Assembly (NCBI RefSeq): GCF_034702125.1
Contig: NC_085878.1
Coordinates: 18,601,557-18,665,556, forward strand
Length of the DNA: 64,000 nt
Source: Engraulis encrasicolus
Lineage: Eukaryota; Chordata; Actinopteri; Clupeiformes; Engraulidae
Direction of reading: 5' to 3'
The notes under the pieces are model-generated. The model saw only the letters and a program-made list of their open reading frames with translations. It was not told the DNA's origin and did not search any database. Positions 14,420-27,129 of the stretch are shown piece after piece (position 1 is the first letter of the stretch; each line of letters begins with the position of its first letter). Both the position numbers and the translations under genes were made by a program.

Positions 14420-15260
14420 AATAGGATATAATGGGGGGGGGTTCAGGTACAAGTGCTTAGCGTCTGGAACAGCTACATGACAATAAAGAAGAGCAATGCC
14501 ACACCACTGGAAGCTAAGAGGTAGGTCTATATGTGCAGCTGCCTTCCTGTGGCTGGCTGGATGTTTGATCCCTATCCCTCGGTGTGTGATATCTTAACTA
14601 GGCTGTTTCTTCATCTGCAAAACCTCCTTTTATGTCTAGTAACCTAATCGACAATTCGCATGTACATTATCAGATGGTTACGTTATCTGTTATCTGAGGT
14701 CTGTTCTCTCCCATGTGTCTGCTGTCTATATAGTCCTCTATCATATATGTAGACCAGGAGTGCACTTTAAATTCCATTAGACATTTATGCTAGTGCACGA
14801 CTGCTGCCTGCGATATGGCTGCTGCTGTTGCTACATGACAGGCGGAAGGCGGTGACATCACTTAGCACGAGAGCCTGTGAAACACGAGACGCTAATCAGC
14901 AGGAGTGGGGGGTGGGGGGTTGGTGGTGGTGGTGGTGTTCAAACCGATGCCAATGTTTTCCAGGAAATGCATTTCCATTTCAAAAGCATTTCCTCTTGTC
15001 TGAGAAAATGGAGCGGCATGATTGGGGAACTGATGGTGGAGGGGATGGAGAAGGAGGGAGCAACAGGGAAGATAAAAGTAATACATGAATAAATAAATAT
15101 AGTGGATTTCTGTTTAAAGTCTTAGACGGAGGTGATGGCTATATGTTATTGAGGACCCCTTGTCTCCATCTTCCTCCTCCTTCCTTCTCATTCAAAGGGC
15201 AAATTAAATAGGCAAGAATCATGTAACACACAGCTCAGTCACACAGACATGGCCCATTCT
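14420..15260. other. No recognised gene; G-rich island
   Basis: No coding or mobile feature was supported. A G-rich segment at about 14903-14938 (GGGGGG, GGGGGG and GGT repeats) could form a G-quadruplex. Confidence 0.5.
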
Positions 15261-15450
<190 letters not shown>

Positions 15451-16469
15451 AGATACAGTAGAAATAGCACAAGCTATTTTTGCATGTAACAATGTAATAT
15501 AAGATATTCCATTCGCTTTTCAGCACAACACTTCCCTTTTTATAACCCTACTGTGCCATTGAATATTATTTACTTCTGTTTGGGTAGTGCTCCTCAAAAA
15601 AGATCAAGCATCGTCTCTGTGCTCTGTGGCATGAAAAACAAAAACTATCCCTGCATGGATTGCTTGAACAGACTGCAGAATAGCACACACGCTGTAATAG
15701 AGGCAATGGCAACAAAGGCTGACAATAGCAGCTGCATTATTAATCTCCTCATGAACCGAGTAATGAAGCCACAGAACAGAAGTTGCTGGATATCCAAACG
15801 AAGAAAAAAAAACGAAATCTCAGGACTGGGGACAGTATCAGTGAGATTTAAAGAGCCATGAAAAAGGCATGAAAAACAGCTTAGAATGAAGAACATGCAA
15901 ATTGAGATGGCAGGTAAAGGTATTAACGGTACGCTCCTGTAAAAATTAGCATTTAACAAGGAGTGAAAGGAAAGTTAATGTGTGAAGTACTACAGCTTCA
16001 TTACTGAGACGATTTTCTCAATATATGCAGACGTTGTACGAAAATAAACTGACAACTTTGTACAGGCCTATATATAGATCTTGATTTTGACACCTTGGAA
16101 CTTTGGAAATGCAGTATTGTCAATCTTTAAAATCTTTGCATTGCAAAGAATGGATTTAGAATGTTTTTTATTTAAGCTGTCAATCACACAGCTGCAATGA
16201 AAAGGATTTGTCTTCAGTTGCTTAGGAACCAGCAGTATATGGAAATGAAGGACAATGATGTTTTTGTGCATAGTTCCCTAATTTCTGCCATGGCAATGCA
16301 ATGTAACCTAACTTACTTATAAGGATACAAAAGGCATACGAGACATAAAAACTTAAACAAAGCAACCGTAAACAGGTAATAAATATAAAACAGGTAGAAC
16401 GACATACAGTAGGCCTACATGGAATGGAGTTATGTTTTTAGACATGATGCTTGCTTAGTTGCAGATATC

Positions 16470-16472
<3 letters not shown>
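15451..16472. other. No recognised feature
   Basis: AT-rich sequence. The short frame at 15553-15861 shows no family resemblance. Confidence 0.5.

Positions 16473-16517
<45 letters not shown>
16473..16517. repeat. (TC)n microsatellite
   Basis: About 22 CT units, directly followed by a 19-bp word (CAGACTAACATGCATCTGT, 16520-16538) that recurs at 17395-17413. Confidence 0.96.
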
Positions 16518-16519
<2 letters not shown>

Positions 16520-16559
16520 CAGACTAACATGCATCTGTTAGTGTATCTGTTAGTCCCCC

Positions 16560-16905
16560 ACACTACTACTTTTTTTGACGAATATCGTTATAAATATTTT
16601 ATATTCAATATTTTTATCAATATCGTTATATTTTTCGTACAAACGCATGCTGTTTTTTCAGTCATCGTTTTATTGTCGTCAAGGGAAAAACAATCGTTAA
16701 CGATAATTATGCCGAAAATATTTCGTCACGAAATTAACACCGCTTGTATATACCCAGCCCCGCAATCCCGCCCCGTGATTCTGATTGGACAGGCTGTGAT
16801 ACTTCTGATTCCGTTCGGGCTCGTCTAATATTTCCAGACCCTCGAGCGAGCTCACGAAGTTGAGCGAAAATGCGCGAAGGGTCTGCGTGAGAGCCAGGCT
16901 AACGC
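16560..16905. repeat. Possible interspersed repeat with inverted TATCGTTA/TAACGATA words
   Basis: Contains repeated ATATCGTTA words and their complement TAACGATAAT. A GC-richer tail follows (AATCCCGCCCCGTGATTC, CCTCGAGCGAGCTCACGAAG) of a type dispersed in fish genomes, as far as I recall. Boundaries and class are unclear. Confidence 0.4.
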
Positions 16906-17365
16906 TTACATGCCGTTTTTTAAATTCTGAATTAATAATTCAAAATTAAATAGTTTAATTAGTTTTGCCTTCATGTTAAGATGATTGTTCTGACTCTCTT
17001 TCAGAAAAATACCACTCCATCATTTAGGCTGTGCAAGTGCTATTGCTGTGTGACAGCCAATAGAAAAGTTATTGAATCTTGTGTCCTCATGTTGAAGTTG
17101 AGCTATAAATCCTACTTAGACGAAAATGTGTTGATTTTCATATACTTACAGCATTATGATTATCCTGCACCTCAATCAGTTTGCTGCTCATCTGAGTTCC
17201 ACACTATGTGAGCCGTGTGTGAATATCCAGGAGCAACCAAGAATCCAACTGACCTGTTCAGTGTCCTGCTGCTAAATGACTATGTATACTCATATCAGGT
17301 GAGGTTCTAGAATCATCTCTATAGACACATCTTACAGTTCTAATGACATCATAGTAGTATGTCAC
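16906..17365 (+). repeat. Tandem duplication, copy 1 (about 460 bp)
   Basis: From TTACATGCCG to GTATGTCAC this segment matches 17839-18307 with scattered substitutions and small indels. Shared blocks include TTTCAGAAAAATACCACTCC, GAGTTCCACACTATGTGAGC and TGTCCTGCTGCTAAATGACT. No shared long reading frame is conserved. Confidence 0.92.
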
Positions 17366-17573
17366 AGACAAGTGACTACATTGGAATCCAGTGTCAGACT
17401 AACATGCATCTGTCCAAAGGACTATCACCCTACGGTGAATCTGGCTTGAGTCCTGTGCTGAGTCTATACTGTGGTACAAAGGGCAAAGTGCAGTTTCTAC
17501 ATATTTTGTCAAACTGGACAATATCCAACCTCATACCAACGCTTTGAAGGCATTTATGCCAGTTTCAATATTG

Positions 17574-17797
<224 letters not shown>

Positions 17798-17838
17798 CCT
17801 TGACTGTGTATCTGTACATTCTGCCTCACTGACTACAT

Positions 17839-18307
17839 TTACATGCCGCTTTTTTTTACTCCGAATTAATAATTCATAATTAAATAGTTTAAATAGTATT
17901 GCCTTCATGTTAAGATGATTGTTCTGAATCTCTTTCAGAAAAATACCACTCCATCATTTAGACTGTACAAGTGCTATTGCTGTGTGACAGCCAATATTTA
18001 GAAAAGTTCTGTGTTACGTAATGTGTCGTCATGTTGAAGTTTAGCTATAAATCCTATGCTTACTTAGATGAAAATGTGTTGATTTTCATGTACTTACAGC
18101 ATGATTATCCTGCACCTTGATCAGTTTGCTGTTCATTTGAGTTCCACACTATGTGAGCCGTGTGTGAATATCCAGGAACAATCAAGAATCCAACTGACCT
18201 CTTCAGTGTCCTGCTGCTAAATGACTATCTGTATGCTCAGGTGAGGTTTTAGAATCATCTCCATAGACACATCTTACAGTTCTAATGACATCATAGTAGT
18301 ATGTCAC
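17839..18307 (+). repeat. Tandem duplication, copy 2 (about 469 bp)
   Basis: Partner of 16906-17365, in direct orientation, offset by about 935 bp. Confidence 0.92.
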
Positions 18308-18791
18308 GTAGGCCTAGTGATTGCAGAGAATCACAAGAATTTATGAAAATCTTTCAATAGAAACATGAACATATTATTTGCTGTACAACTCAAGGGACTG
18401 CAGAAATATTTGATTTGGAGAGGTACAGTACACAATAACAATGTTGGTTTTATGTGACCATTCGGTTGGTTGTCAGTTAACTTAGCATCACATTTTCTGT
18501 GAAGGTTGGAAATGATGATAGGTTTGGTTGTCAGCCAAATCGCCACCCGAGTCCAAGAGTTTCTGAAGGGGGCCCTTGACTATTGGCACAGGTTTGTGCC
18601 CTGATTGCTTTCTAATTTTGTTTCAGGTGCTGTGGCCACTGATGTTCTTTCCGAACAGGGCAGTGTTGGGCCTGTACAAATCTGGGTTATACTAGATAGC
18701 AACACTGACCATAGAGACTGCATAACAACAGCATGGAGATACACATATTGATTTAGTATCCCATGATATGCCATTTCATTTACAGTTATGT
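18308..18791. other. No recognised feature
   Basis: No gene or repeat supported. Confidence 0.45.
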
Positions 18792-18935
18792 AGGTACAGG
18801 GTGTTGTTTACAGTCCCTGGAGCAGTGTGGGTTTGGGTGCCTCGCACAAGGGCACTTCAGCCATAGAGGGAGGTAGGGAGAGGTAAGGGTGGGATTGGAA
18901 CCTGCAATCCTCTGATCTTAAGTCCAACTCATAAG
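18792..18935 (-). repeat. Dispersed fish repeat with tRNA-like B-box word
   Basis: Contains the word GGGCACTTCAGCCAT followed by GGGATTGGAACCTGCAATCC. The latter is close to the reverse complement of a polymerase III B box. This arrangement is recalled from a repeat common in fish. A partly similar block occurs at 61110-61130. Confidence 0.5.
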
Positions 18936-19777
18936 TATCTGATGTGTAACTTACTACACTATATGTAAATAGTAGTATACCAGTTTAAACTACTATACTA
19001 CAGTCTACGGTACTTTACCTTAAAAAAGGAATGCATAAAAATAGATAAAACAAAACAAATCATCTGGCACAGGCTTCTGGCATGGGGAGAGGAATTACCT
19101 CAGTAAGACGAGAAGGTTAATGACACTTTCAAGAGCTTATGGGTATCATGTGCTGTTGGCTTTATTATAGCCAGCCTCTGAAGTCAATGTGGTGTACACA
19201 TAGCCTGCCAGAGAAAGACACTTATTCGTATGATTGGTTTAAACATAAAAATAATTCAAGTTAAAAAGTCTGAAATCCCTTTTTTTGGGTTGGCCACATG
19301 ACAATGCTGGGAAGACACATAGAGGCTGAATAAACACTTCAAGTTTAATAAAAAGTTTTCACCAACCATTAATTGGTGTGGGGTTCATTTACATCATAAA
19401 AACTTAATAAAATGTGTGTTTGTAGAGCTATAAACCAATGTGCTAAAAGTTAATTACTTCCAGATCATAGTGAGTTTTGAGATGGGAAGATGAGAAGCAA
19501 TGCATCAGAAAGGCAACTGGTCTACTTTTAGTTGTTTTAATAAAAAGCATAGTCATTTTATGGCTATGCTACCAGAAGACTAGGGCCTATTTCACATAAA
19601 TACAGGAAAGCATTTCTGACATTGAAAAACTGCCCCCGAGGAATGGTGTAACCTCACAAGATTGTGATGAATCTCGATTCTTTAAAGTAATACCCGCATG
19701 ATTTCCCATTGCTGTTGTTATTAGAGCTATCTCCACAACACCCCCACACCTCCACAACCCCAACTCCCTGTCCATTC
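18936..19777. other. No recognised feature
   Basis: AT-rich non-coding sequence. Confidence 0.45.
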
Positions 19778-19785
19778 CTCACGAG
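19778..19785 (+). repeat. hAT target duplication, left
   Basis: CTCACGAG, repeated exactly at 20018-20025. Confidence 0.9.
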
Positions 19786-20017
19786 TAGGGCTGGACTGAG
19801 GGAGAAATAGAGTCCAGGCACTTTTGGCTTAAAGGGGCCCCTCATAATTAGCGGTGCAGAACTGATTCACCGGTGGGCCCCGCACCTTCGTGGGGCCCTA
19901 TTTTCGGAAATGTAAAAAAATATATATATTTTTTTTAACATTTCTGAAAGTAGGGGCGCACGAGGGTGCGGGTCCCACGGGAAATTCCTGGTATGCCACA
20001 TGGCCAGTCCAGCCCTG
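19786..20017. mobile_element. 232-bp hAT MITE with internal hairpin
   Basis: Termini are TAGGGCTGGACTG and the reverse complement of CAGGGCTGGACTG. An exact 8-bp target duplication CTCACGAG flanks the element. Inside, 19873-19913 and 19938-19978 are 41-nt inverted arms with about 6 mismatches around an A/T-rich loop, giving a strong hairpin on either transcript. Confidence 0.92.
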
Positions 20018-20025
20018 CTCACGAG
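20018..20025 (+). repeat. hAT target duplication, right
   Basis: CTCACGAG, the exact partner of 19778-19785. Confidence 0.9.
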
Positions 20026-20648
20026 CACAACACAACTGCTATCAAGCAAGGTGAGAGAGGGCACTGCAACACAATCCATTAGCAAAAGAGAGGAAGAGGA
20101 AGGAGAACACGGCTGAAAATAATCCACCAGTGTTTTTATAAATAAATAAAAATCTAGATAGAGGAATCCTCTGCAATCCACACCTTCTCAGAGCACACCT
20201 CCAATAAAATCAAACTCTGCCTTACTGCAGCGACTGACTGAAAAGACATTCGAATATGCAGAGCAGGTGAAATATCAGAGCACATCGTCCAGCCAAGTGA
20301 GGTGTGGAAAACAGCAATTTCAACAACTTCAAATTGTCTTCTCCATTTCATTGGAATCGCTGATCAAAAGGGAAGACATGAAAAAGGGAAGCTGAGCTTG
20401 CATAGAGAAAAAGTATTTTGTGTGTCTTTACGGTACAGTATATACCATAAGGCTTTTTATACTGTACTGAATGAATCCATGGTTACAATACAAAGTGCAA
20501 AAATTAAACTGCTTGTCAATTGTTTATGATTATAACAATAATGAAGTCACAAGAACTGTTATGAAATACATGATCTTGAATATCAAGAACAAAGGCGTAA
20601 TTCCACACGCTTCTGCTGTGTCGGGAGATGGACAAGAAATCTTAACCG
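20026..20648. other. No recognised feature
   Basis: No gene or repeat was supported. Confidence 0.45.
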
Positions 20649-21136
20649 GAGAGAAGACACCAGAGCAGAATGACTGCAATTGTCTTCTTCTTTATAATCA
20701 AGTGCACAACATAGGGACTAACGTTTTGATGGATAAACCATCTTGTTCAGAGTCTCCTTATCTGAAACCTTGATTCACATGTGTGGAGTTTAATTGCCTT
20801 TGTAATATTTATAACTAGTTAGTTTATGGTTTGGGCAATGTGAGGACAGATCTTGGAAGAAAGGTCCATGGCTTAAAGGTAGGATAGATTTTGAGAAAAC
20901 AGTTCCAGCAAGCTAGAATTTTTAAATACACACACCCATGCCTTTTCTACACCCACTCAACGAAGCCAAGCCGCATAGGCCTACACCTGTCTATTCAGGG
21001 TTTCAGATAATTAGACTCTTATTACTCATGGACTTTGATGAGGATGGTTTATCTATCAAAACGTTTGTCCCTATGTTGTGCACTTGGTTAAAAAGAAGAA
21101 AATAATTGCATCTGTGCTCCTCCGGTGTCTTCTCTT
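20649..21136. mobile_element. Foldback element with about 120-140 bp arms
   Basis: Left arm 20649-20769 and right arm 20999-21136 are reverse complements with substitutions and one length difference of about 15 bp. Shared words include GAGAAGACACC, AAGTGCACAACATAGGGAC and ACGTTTTGAT. The right arm in plus sense reads GATGAGG then AAAACGTTTGTCCC, a GATGAAG/AAACGTT motif that recurs elsewhere in the window. Confidence 0.82.
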
Positions 21137-21600
21137 CAGTCTTGAATACACTCAATTGTGTAACAATTGAAATACACCGCATTGGACTTTTGAGACACTT
21201 GAGACAGTAAATAAACCAAGCAAGTTGTACATTGAGGAACAGGAAACTTTAAATAGCCTAATGCCAGTGAAAGCCTCCACCTATGGCTGCTCACACTGAC
21301 ACTCTCTGTGGTATATTCAACCTGTCTGCTTTTCTACAATCCTCAGCACAACAGGGCACTGACAGTGTGCCAGGTGTCCATGACAGAAAATCACAGTCTC
21401 CCCAGGAAGGATACATTGCTCGCCATCTCTAAAGGATGCCTAAGCAGTCCTTGTGCAATGGAGCTGCCTCAATTGATGCCCGCCTGCAAATCTTCAGGCC
21501 TTCATCTCCTTACCTTTTGAATGTTTTTTTTAATCACCAAGAACCAGAGGTCGATACCAGTTGTGATCCCTGTGCGTATTAAGTATGATTTTCTTATAGC
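21137..21600. other. No recognised feature
   Basis: No gene or repeat was supported. Confidence 0.45.
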
Positions 21601-21604
21601 TTGT

Positions 21605-21760
21605 GCAGGGAAGCCGACAGGGGGTACAAAGGGGACAGTTGTCCCGGGCCCAGGGAGGGACAGATGGGGCCCAGAATTGATTTCTCATTACATTGTATGC
21701 ATTGGGTAGAGTAGAGGGCTCTTTAAGATGACTTTGTCCTGGGCCCAGCCGAAGCTGTCA
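21605..21760. repeat. Possible GC-rich interspersed repeat
   Basis: A GC-rich block with GTCCCGGGCCCAGGGAGGGA and, 80 bp later, TCCTGGGCCCAGCCGAAG stands out from AT-rich flanks. It resembles GGGCCCAGG-containing dispersed repeats of fish, but no clean termini or target duplication were found. Confidence 0.4.
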
Positions 21761-21929
21761 GTTTGTACACACACGCACAGATATTGCAAGGGTGGTTTTC
21801 TGCCACAGCTTACTACAGACAAATAATGTGACTTTAAAGGGGCCCTTTCCGTTTCATACTACTCCGTGCAGACTCACCAAATTAGACAACAAAGGATATC
21901 AGCGCCCAGTTCTGCACTGGTTTACCCAT

Positions 21930-22090
21930 GAAGTTAACCCCTTTGTGCAGAGCATATGTCATACACTAACCATACTGTCACAAAAATTGTAATGACCAAG
22001 TCTTAATCTGTTACTTAAGCCTCTCAGGAATGTCATAGGAATGTTGTTATAATGTATAGCTGAGTCTTTTTTTCAGCAATGAGGGAACTG
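21930..22090 (-). repeat. Dispersed repeat, CAAGTCTTAATC family (copy)
   Basis: Shares ATTGTAATGACCAAGTCTTA, TGTTACTTAAG, AATGTCATA and CAGCAATGA, in the same order, with 45125-45290. On the complement it matches 33430-33590 and 48040-48205. Boundaries are approximate. Confidence 0.75.
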
Positions 22091-24640
22091 TTCCACAAAG
22101 AGGCCACACAATTTGTCACAACCGTTTTAAAATAGACGTATAATTTTGCCTGACCCTGTGTAGAACAAGTCCTGGGACTAGCGTGAGGCTGCTATGGCCA
22201 AGTTCTGACTTCACTAGTCTGTTGCCCTGTACCCGGAAGCACTGACATAATGTTGAAGCTCATGCAATGGGCCAGTTGTTGCTGGCAATGTCAGAAAGCA
22301 ACGGCAAATTCTGTGATCATAGCAGATTGTCTGTGACACCGCCGTCACCCCTGTTGTATTCACATGAGGACATTTAACTTTGTAGGAAATCGGAAAGTTT
22401 TTAAACAAAAAAAAAATTAGCTGCAGACTGCCAAGCATAGCACTTCAGCATCTGTTGTGACTGCATATTTAATACTGCCAGCAAGCAGACTTTGTCCATT
22501 TGGCAGGACGAAGCCAGGCCATATTTTTTGCATGTTGCTTAAGAATCTAAATGCACAATGCGGCCAACAGTGAGAGAAATAAATCTTGATTGTGATTGTT
22601 AAATACCATACTGTGGTTTCTTGTCATTTTAGATTTCAGAAGTCAAAGCTGTTTGTTGACATATACAGTATATCAGCTAAGGATGTGTCCATCCCTGCTT
22701 TTGTGTGCTGCCTCTCTGCGGGGACTCAAAAACAGACTTGGCTTGTCTCATCACATGTTTAAGCACCTGATGGCATGAAAACTTCCAGGCATGATGTAGA
22801 TTACCTAACACACCGGGTGCAAGAGCAGCGCTGCACTGCTGGGAACTGGAGATGCAACATGACCTCAGGCTATAGCTTCATAACAATGCCTCAAATGCCA
22901 CCATCTTCAGCTAAACTTGTACATGGTGAATAAAATGATTTACAGAAAAGGACATGAGTAAACCTGACATGAGACTGACAACATGTCTGGCTGTCCCTAT
23001 AAATCATGTTGTGGGAGTGCAATAATGTGAAAATGTTTAACTGTTAAATTGATACGGCCTCTTCATACAGCAGTCCTCTATTTTTTTTTAGGGATGTAGT
23101 AGGTTTATTACAATGGGCAGGCCATAGAGCATGTGTCAGGTCTAACGACAGAGACCAGATCAGTGCAAATCAGTCAGTTAATCAGTTACAGTACATCAGT
23201 TATTAAAATGATCAGCCTCAGCCTGATCAGATTAATGCTGTAAGCAGCACAGTATACAGTATGTAATTGTGCATTCCAGATCCAGACCCAAGTGGGACAT
23301 GGGAATCCAAAAAGCACACTGGGATGTGGGACCTATTCTACTGTACTAGCGGATTCGGGGGACCTCAGCCTCAGGTAGGCTACTACTGAAAATGTTCTTT
23401 TACCCCCCAAGCTGTCCTAAGGGTCAGGAGATAAGATGGAAAATGAGCAAACACAGTAAGAATAGGGTACAAAGCAACATCATTTTGTGAATTTTAAAAA
23501 GCGATCCTACAGTTGGGGTTACTGGAGGAGTCATGGAACACAATATTCATCTTGCAAAATGTAAGTAGGAGAGAATAAAAAGTTCCGGTACTGTACTTGC
23601 TTGCTAAATAGGATAGATAGACCTTTGACCATAATTAGATCACTTAAACACTTCTGATGAAAGTATAATAATAAAAAACAATAACAATATGCATTATAAT
23701 AAAGGTTCGTAATGAGGCTGCACCTCTCACAGATTCTGCCCAGTTAGCGCAGGCAGGACATGGGGCATTACCAGCCATAGAAGACCTCTATGGGCTTCAA
23801 AAGGATAACATTTGGGGTAAACAGGGTAGGCTTTGAGTTAGCATCTCCGCCTCTCTTTCATATCGTCTGATGCTTGAATGCAGGTGGTCCACAGTGGGAG
23901 GCACCTAATGAGAGTCACTGTGGTGGCACTGATGAGCCAGACCACTGTGAGGAAGACACCTGGGGGGGTGGGGGTGGTGGCAGGGTGCTGGGAACGTGCT
24001 CTATCAGGTCCGTAATAGACGGGAAAGTCAGTGCTGCAAACAGCGTTCGTTGCGTTCCTTTTCTTCAACTTTGTTTTTCACTTTATTTATAGTGAGGTAT
24101 CGATGGTGTTTTTTAAATACAGTAAATTCTAAAATTAGCCCATGAACAAATCTCGTAATTGTCCTCTCTGCTTCCTTATGTTGCTTGAACATTGGGAGCT
24201 CTATTTTGCAGAATACCTGCTTGTTTCATTTTAAATTGTGCTTCCTTATGGTAGATATTGGAAAATAGCATAACGGTACTAAGCAAATTAGTAGGTCCTC
24301 TGCATTGCAATAGAATATGTTCATGAACAATTTCAGGTTTTTGTTTTATTCACAGAGAGAGGATGGTTCTGTAGCAAGTGCTTTCTCCTGTTTTTTATGC
24401 CATGAATCTACAGATACAATGTATGTTGTCTCAATGCTCAGAAATAAGGAATAAAAAACAGGACATTTTAAAATGCACTGCAATAATATTTCATAAAGAT
24501 GAATTAATCATTTACCCCCTTTGAACTTAATTTCATTCAACTCTACTTTTTTACTCAACTATTATTTGGTGCGACAAAACACATTGGTATTACCAAAGCA
24601 GTCATTTTCTCTTGGCATTCCACCCACTGCTCCCACTCTA
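22091..24640. other. No recognised gene
   Basis: About 2.5 kb of non-coding sequence with no recognised mobile element. The GGGGGG-containing block at about 23961-23980 is the only base-composition anomaly noted. Confidence 0.5.
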
Positions 24641-24826
<186 letters not shown>

Positions 24827-25460
24827 AAGAGTCATCAGTGATTGAAGGCGCTAAGGTGTATGCCGTTGAGAAACTCCAAACTGTGTGTCTTTGCCAAGCG
24901 CACCATTAGGATGACTGCAGTCCATCCTGGCTCTGACTCAAAGTTTATTAGTATAAAAAACTTTCGCCATCGCTCAAGCACATTACTCATCACGGTTCCA
25001 CCCAAAGGAGAAGAAGTGTACGTATATCTTCTTTGACCTGAGAAAGTTTATATAATGTTGAATTATTGGATGGCTGGATGGCTCTCAGGCAAAAATGTGT
25101 GTGAGCAGAATGTTATTAGAGAGAGAGCAATGGAGGCTTCTTCAGTCAAGCAGAGCTCAACCTATTTTTGACCACATAAAAACATCTACTGCTAGCGCTA
25201 GAGGAACTCCTGGGACCATCTCTTTCCTCGAGAAGTAGATCGGTGTCTTTCTTTACTCTATTAATTTACTGCCTGCAGGAGTTCCCTTGCTATAACAGAA
25301 AGTACACAAACAAACAAAAAGAAGATTTTCTTGTTATTGTTGCTGATGGTAAAGTACAGTAGGGCTTTTTTGGGCTTACCTCCTCTGCTAAATCGGTAAC
25401 ATTTTCTAACACTGCTACTGTATTTGTAAGACTCCATGCAAATGTAAATGTAAATCCATG
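24827..25460. other. No recognised feature
   Basis: No gene or repeat supported. Confidence 0.45.
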
Positions 25461-25879
25461 CATAACACATTTTAATGCATTCATAAGGTTTTATATCTAT
25501 TGATATAAGAATATATACCTGCTCATAACAACAGGTATTATGGGAACCACCACATGGGTGCCGGTTAAGAGGACGTCCCACACTAACATTTGTGGACATA
25601 CTCAAGAAGGACGCCGGAGCCCTGAGTACCAGTGAATTGAAAAGATGTATGGAGAATCGGGATGACTGGAAGCAATGATGGAAGGCTGGTCTGAGGACGA
25701 CCTAGAGAGAGATTATAATGTTTTGTTATAGGTATTTACCACTGAAGGTGACAGTGTATCATAACGCTTCTTTGTCATCATGACACCAGCACTGTTGAGG
25801 TCATGACTGTTGTTATGAGCATGTGGCCTATACTTATGTCAATATATAAAGCCTTATGAATGCATTATAATGTGCTATG
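25461..25879. mobile_element. Foldback element with about 73-bp arms
   Basis: Arm 25461-25534 is the near reverse complement of 25807-25879. Shared words are ATGCATTCATAAGG, TTTATAT and GCTCATAACAACAG. The 270-bp interior has no coding capacity. It is probably a MITE, with no target duplication confirmed. Confidence 0.82.
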
Positions 25880-26245
25880 AATAGCTGCCATAGAACAACC
25901 AAGTGTTACCGCTAAATCACTTGCCTATTACGCCAGGTTTCCAGACTGTAGTTCTGCTTGAGGTGAGGATATGGACGTCTTGATTCATATTTCATTTCTG
26001 GATGAATAATTGAAAACATTCATGTTTGATGTTGGGCACAATCTTGTTGCTGGCCCTGGATGTGTCTCTCCATCATGTCGGCCCAGTTGTAAAACAACAG
26101 CCATGGGAGTGAATGGGAGAAATGTGTTGTGTGGAAGACGACGAAAGAACATGTATGAACAAAATCCAGTGAATGCCAACCAATATAGATTCACAAAATC
26201 TATTGCAGAAGCATAACACTTATAGTGCTGCGGTTAACCAAAACA
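25880..26245. other. No recognised feature
   Basis: Nothing supported. Confidence 0.4.
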
Positions 26246-26655
26246 ATCATTCAGTTTGTGATACAAGCATGAAAATTGGTATACATATAGCCAAAGGCAT
26301 TCCAAAGAGATCTGGATATGGAGGCATCATGAGTTTTCAACATGGTGCCCATGGCAGCCATTTTTCAAAATGGCCGCCAGCAACAGCAGTTTTCCTATGG
26401 GTAATGGATATAACATGATATTTTATACATATTTACCATTCATAGTACTTGGTAAATGTCTCATGGATAATTGAAAAGTTGTCATGAATATTCAAGATGG
26501 CTGCCATTTTCAAGATGGCCGCCATTGTCAAGATTGGAGCCATCTCTTGTATGATTGTCTAATATAGTGGAGTCGGTTACGGAAGAAAAGGGCCATTACC
26601 GCTACGGAGCTGACAAAAGCGTGACATTTTGAATGATGCTTCCTTAGGACCCCCT
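26246..26655 (+). repeat. Long inverted repeat, left arm
   Basis: From ATCATTCAGTTTGTGATACA to the CCTTAGGACCCCC region this arm is the reverse complement of 29347-28781. Conserved blocks include TTGGTATACATATAGCC, AAGAGATCTGGATATGGAGG and repeated AAGATGGC(T/C)GCCAT words. Compared with the right arm it lacks about 115-130 bp, corresponding to about 28893-29030. Confidence 0.93.
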
Positions 26656-27129
26656 CAATGATTTAAGCCGAGGAGCCCAACTGAAATATTCCATTTTCAT
26701 ATATCAATCAAGTCAATAATACATGTACATATCAAGTGTCAGTGACAGCTTGGGTCATCTACCTCTATAAGGCCTTTACCAAATAAAATGCTGATTAATG
26801 TTCAGATATGTATATCTCAAGTGCTAAGTGTACTATGGAGTGATAGGGGCATTTATGATTAGGAAATTATGAATAATCAATATGCAATACACCATACAGT
26901 ATATCGACAAATACTTTATGATTTAAAAGAGCCAAATGGTAACATCTCTGTTTTCTGTTCTACTTTGGGCTTTAACCTACATGACATGTTGGTTACCTAA
27001 ACACTTCATTTATTGATTGCTTGTCATTTTTTATTTGTGCGTGTGGTCCTTTGTTTAAAACATGTCTGCCTTCCTTCCCTCTCTGTAACACTAAAAAAGC
27101 CTTTGCTGTCAAAGTAGCCTAAAAGTCAT
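26656..27129. other. Spacer inside the long inverted repeat, no recognised gene
   Basis: AT-rich spacer sequence with no coding signal. Confidence 0.5.

Noticed and set aside
21605..21760. Another hAT MITE starting CAGGGAAGCCGAC
   Set aside because: No matching inverted terminus or 8-bp duplication was found, so only a tentative repeat call was kept.
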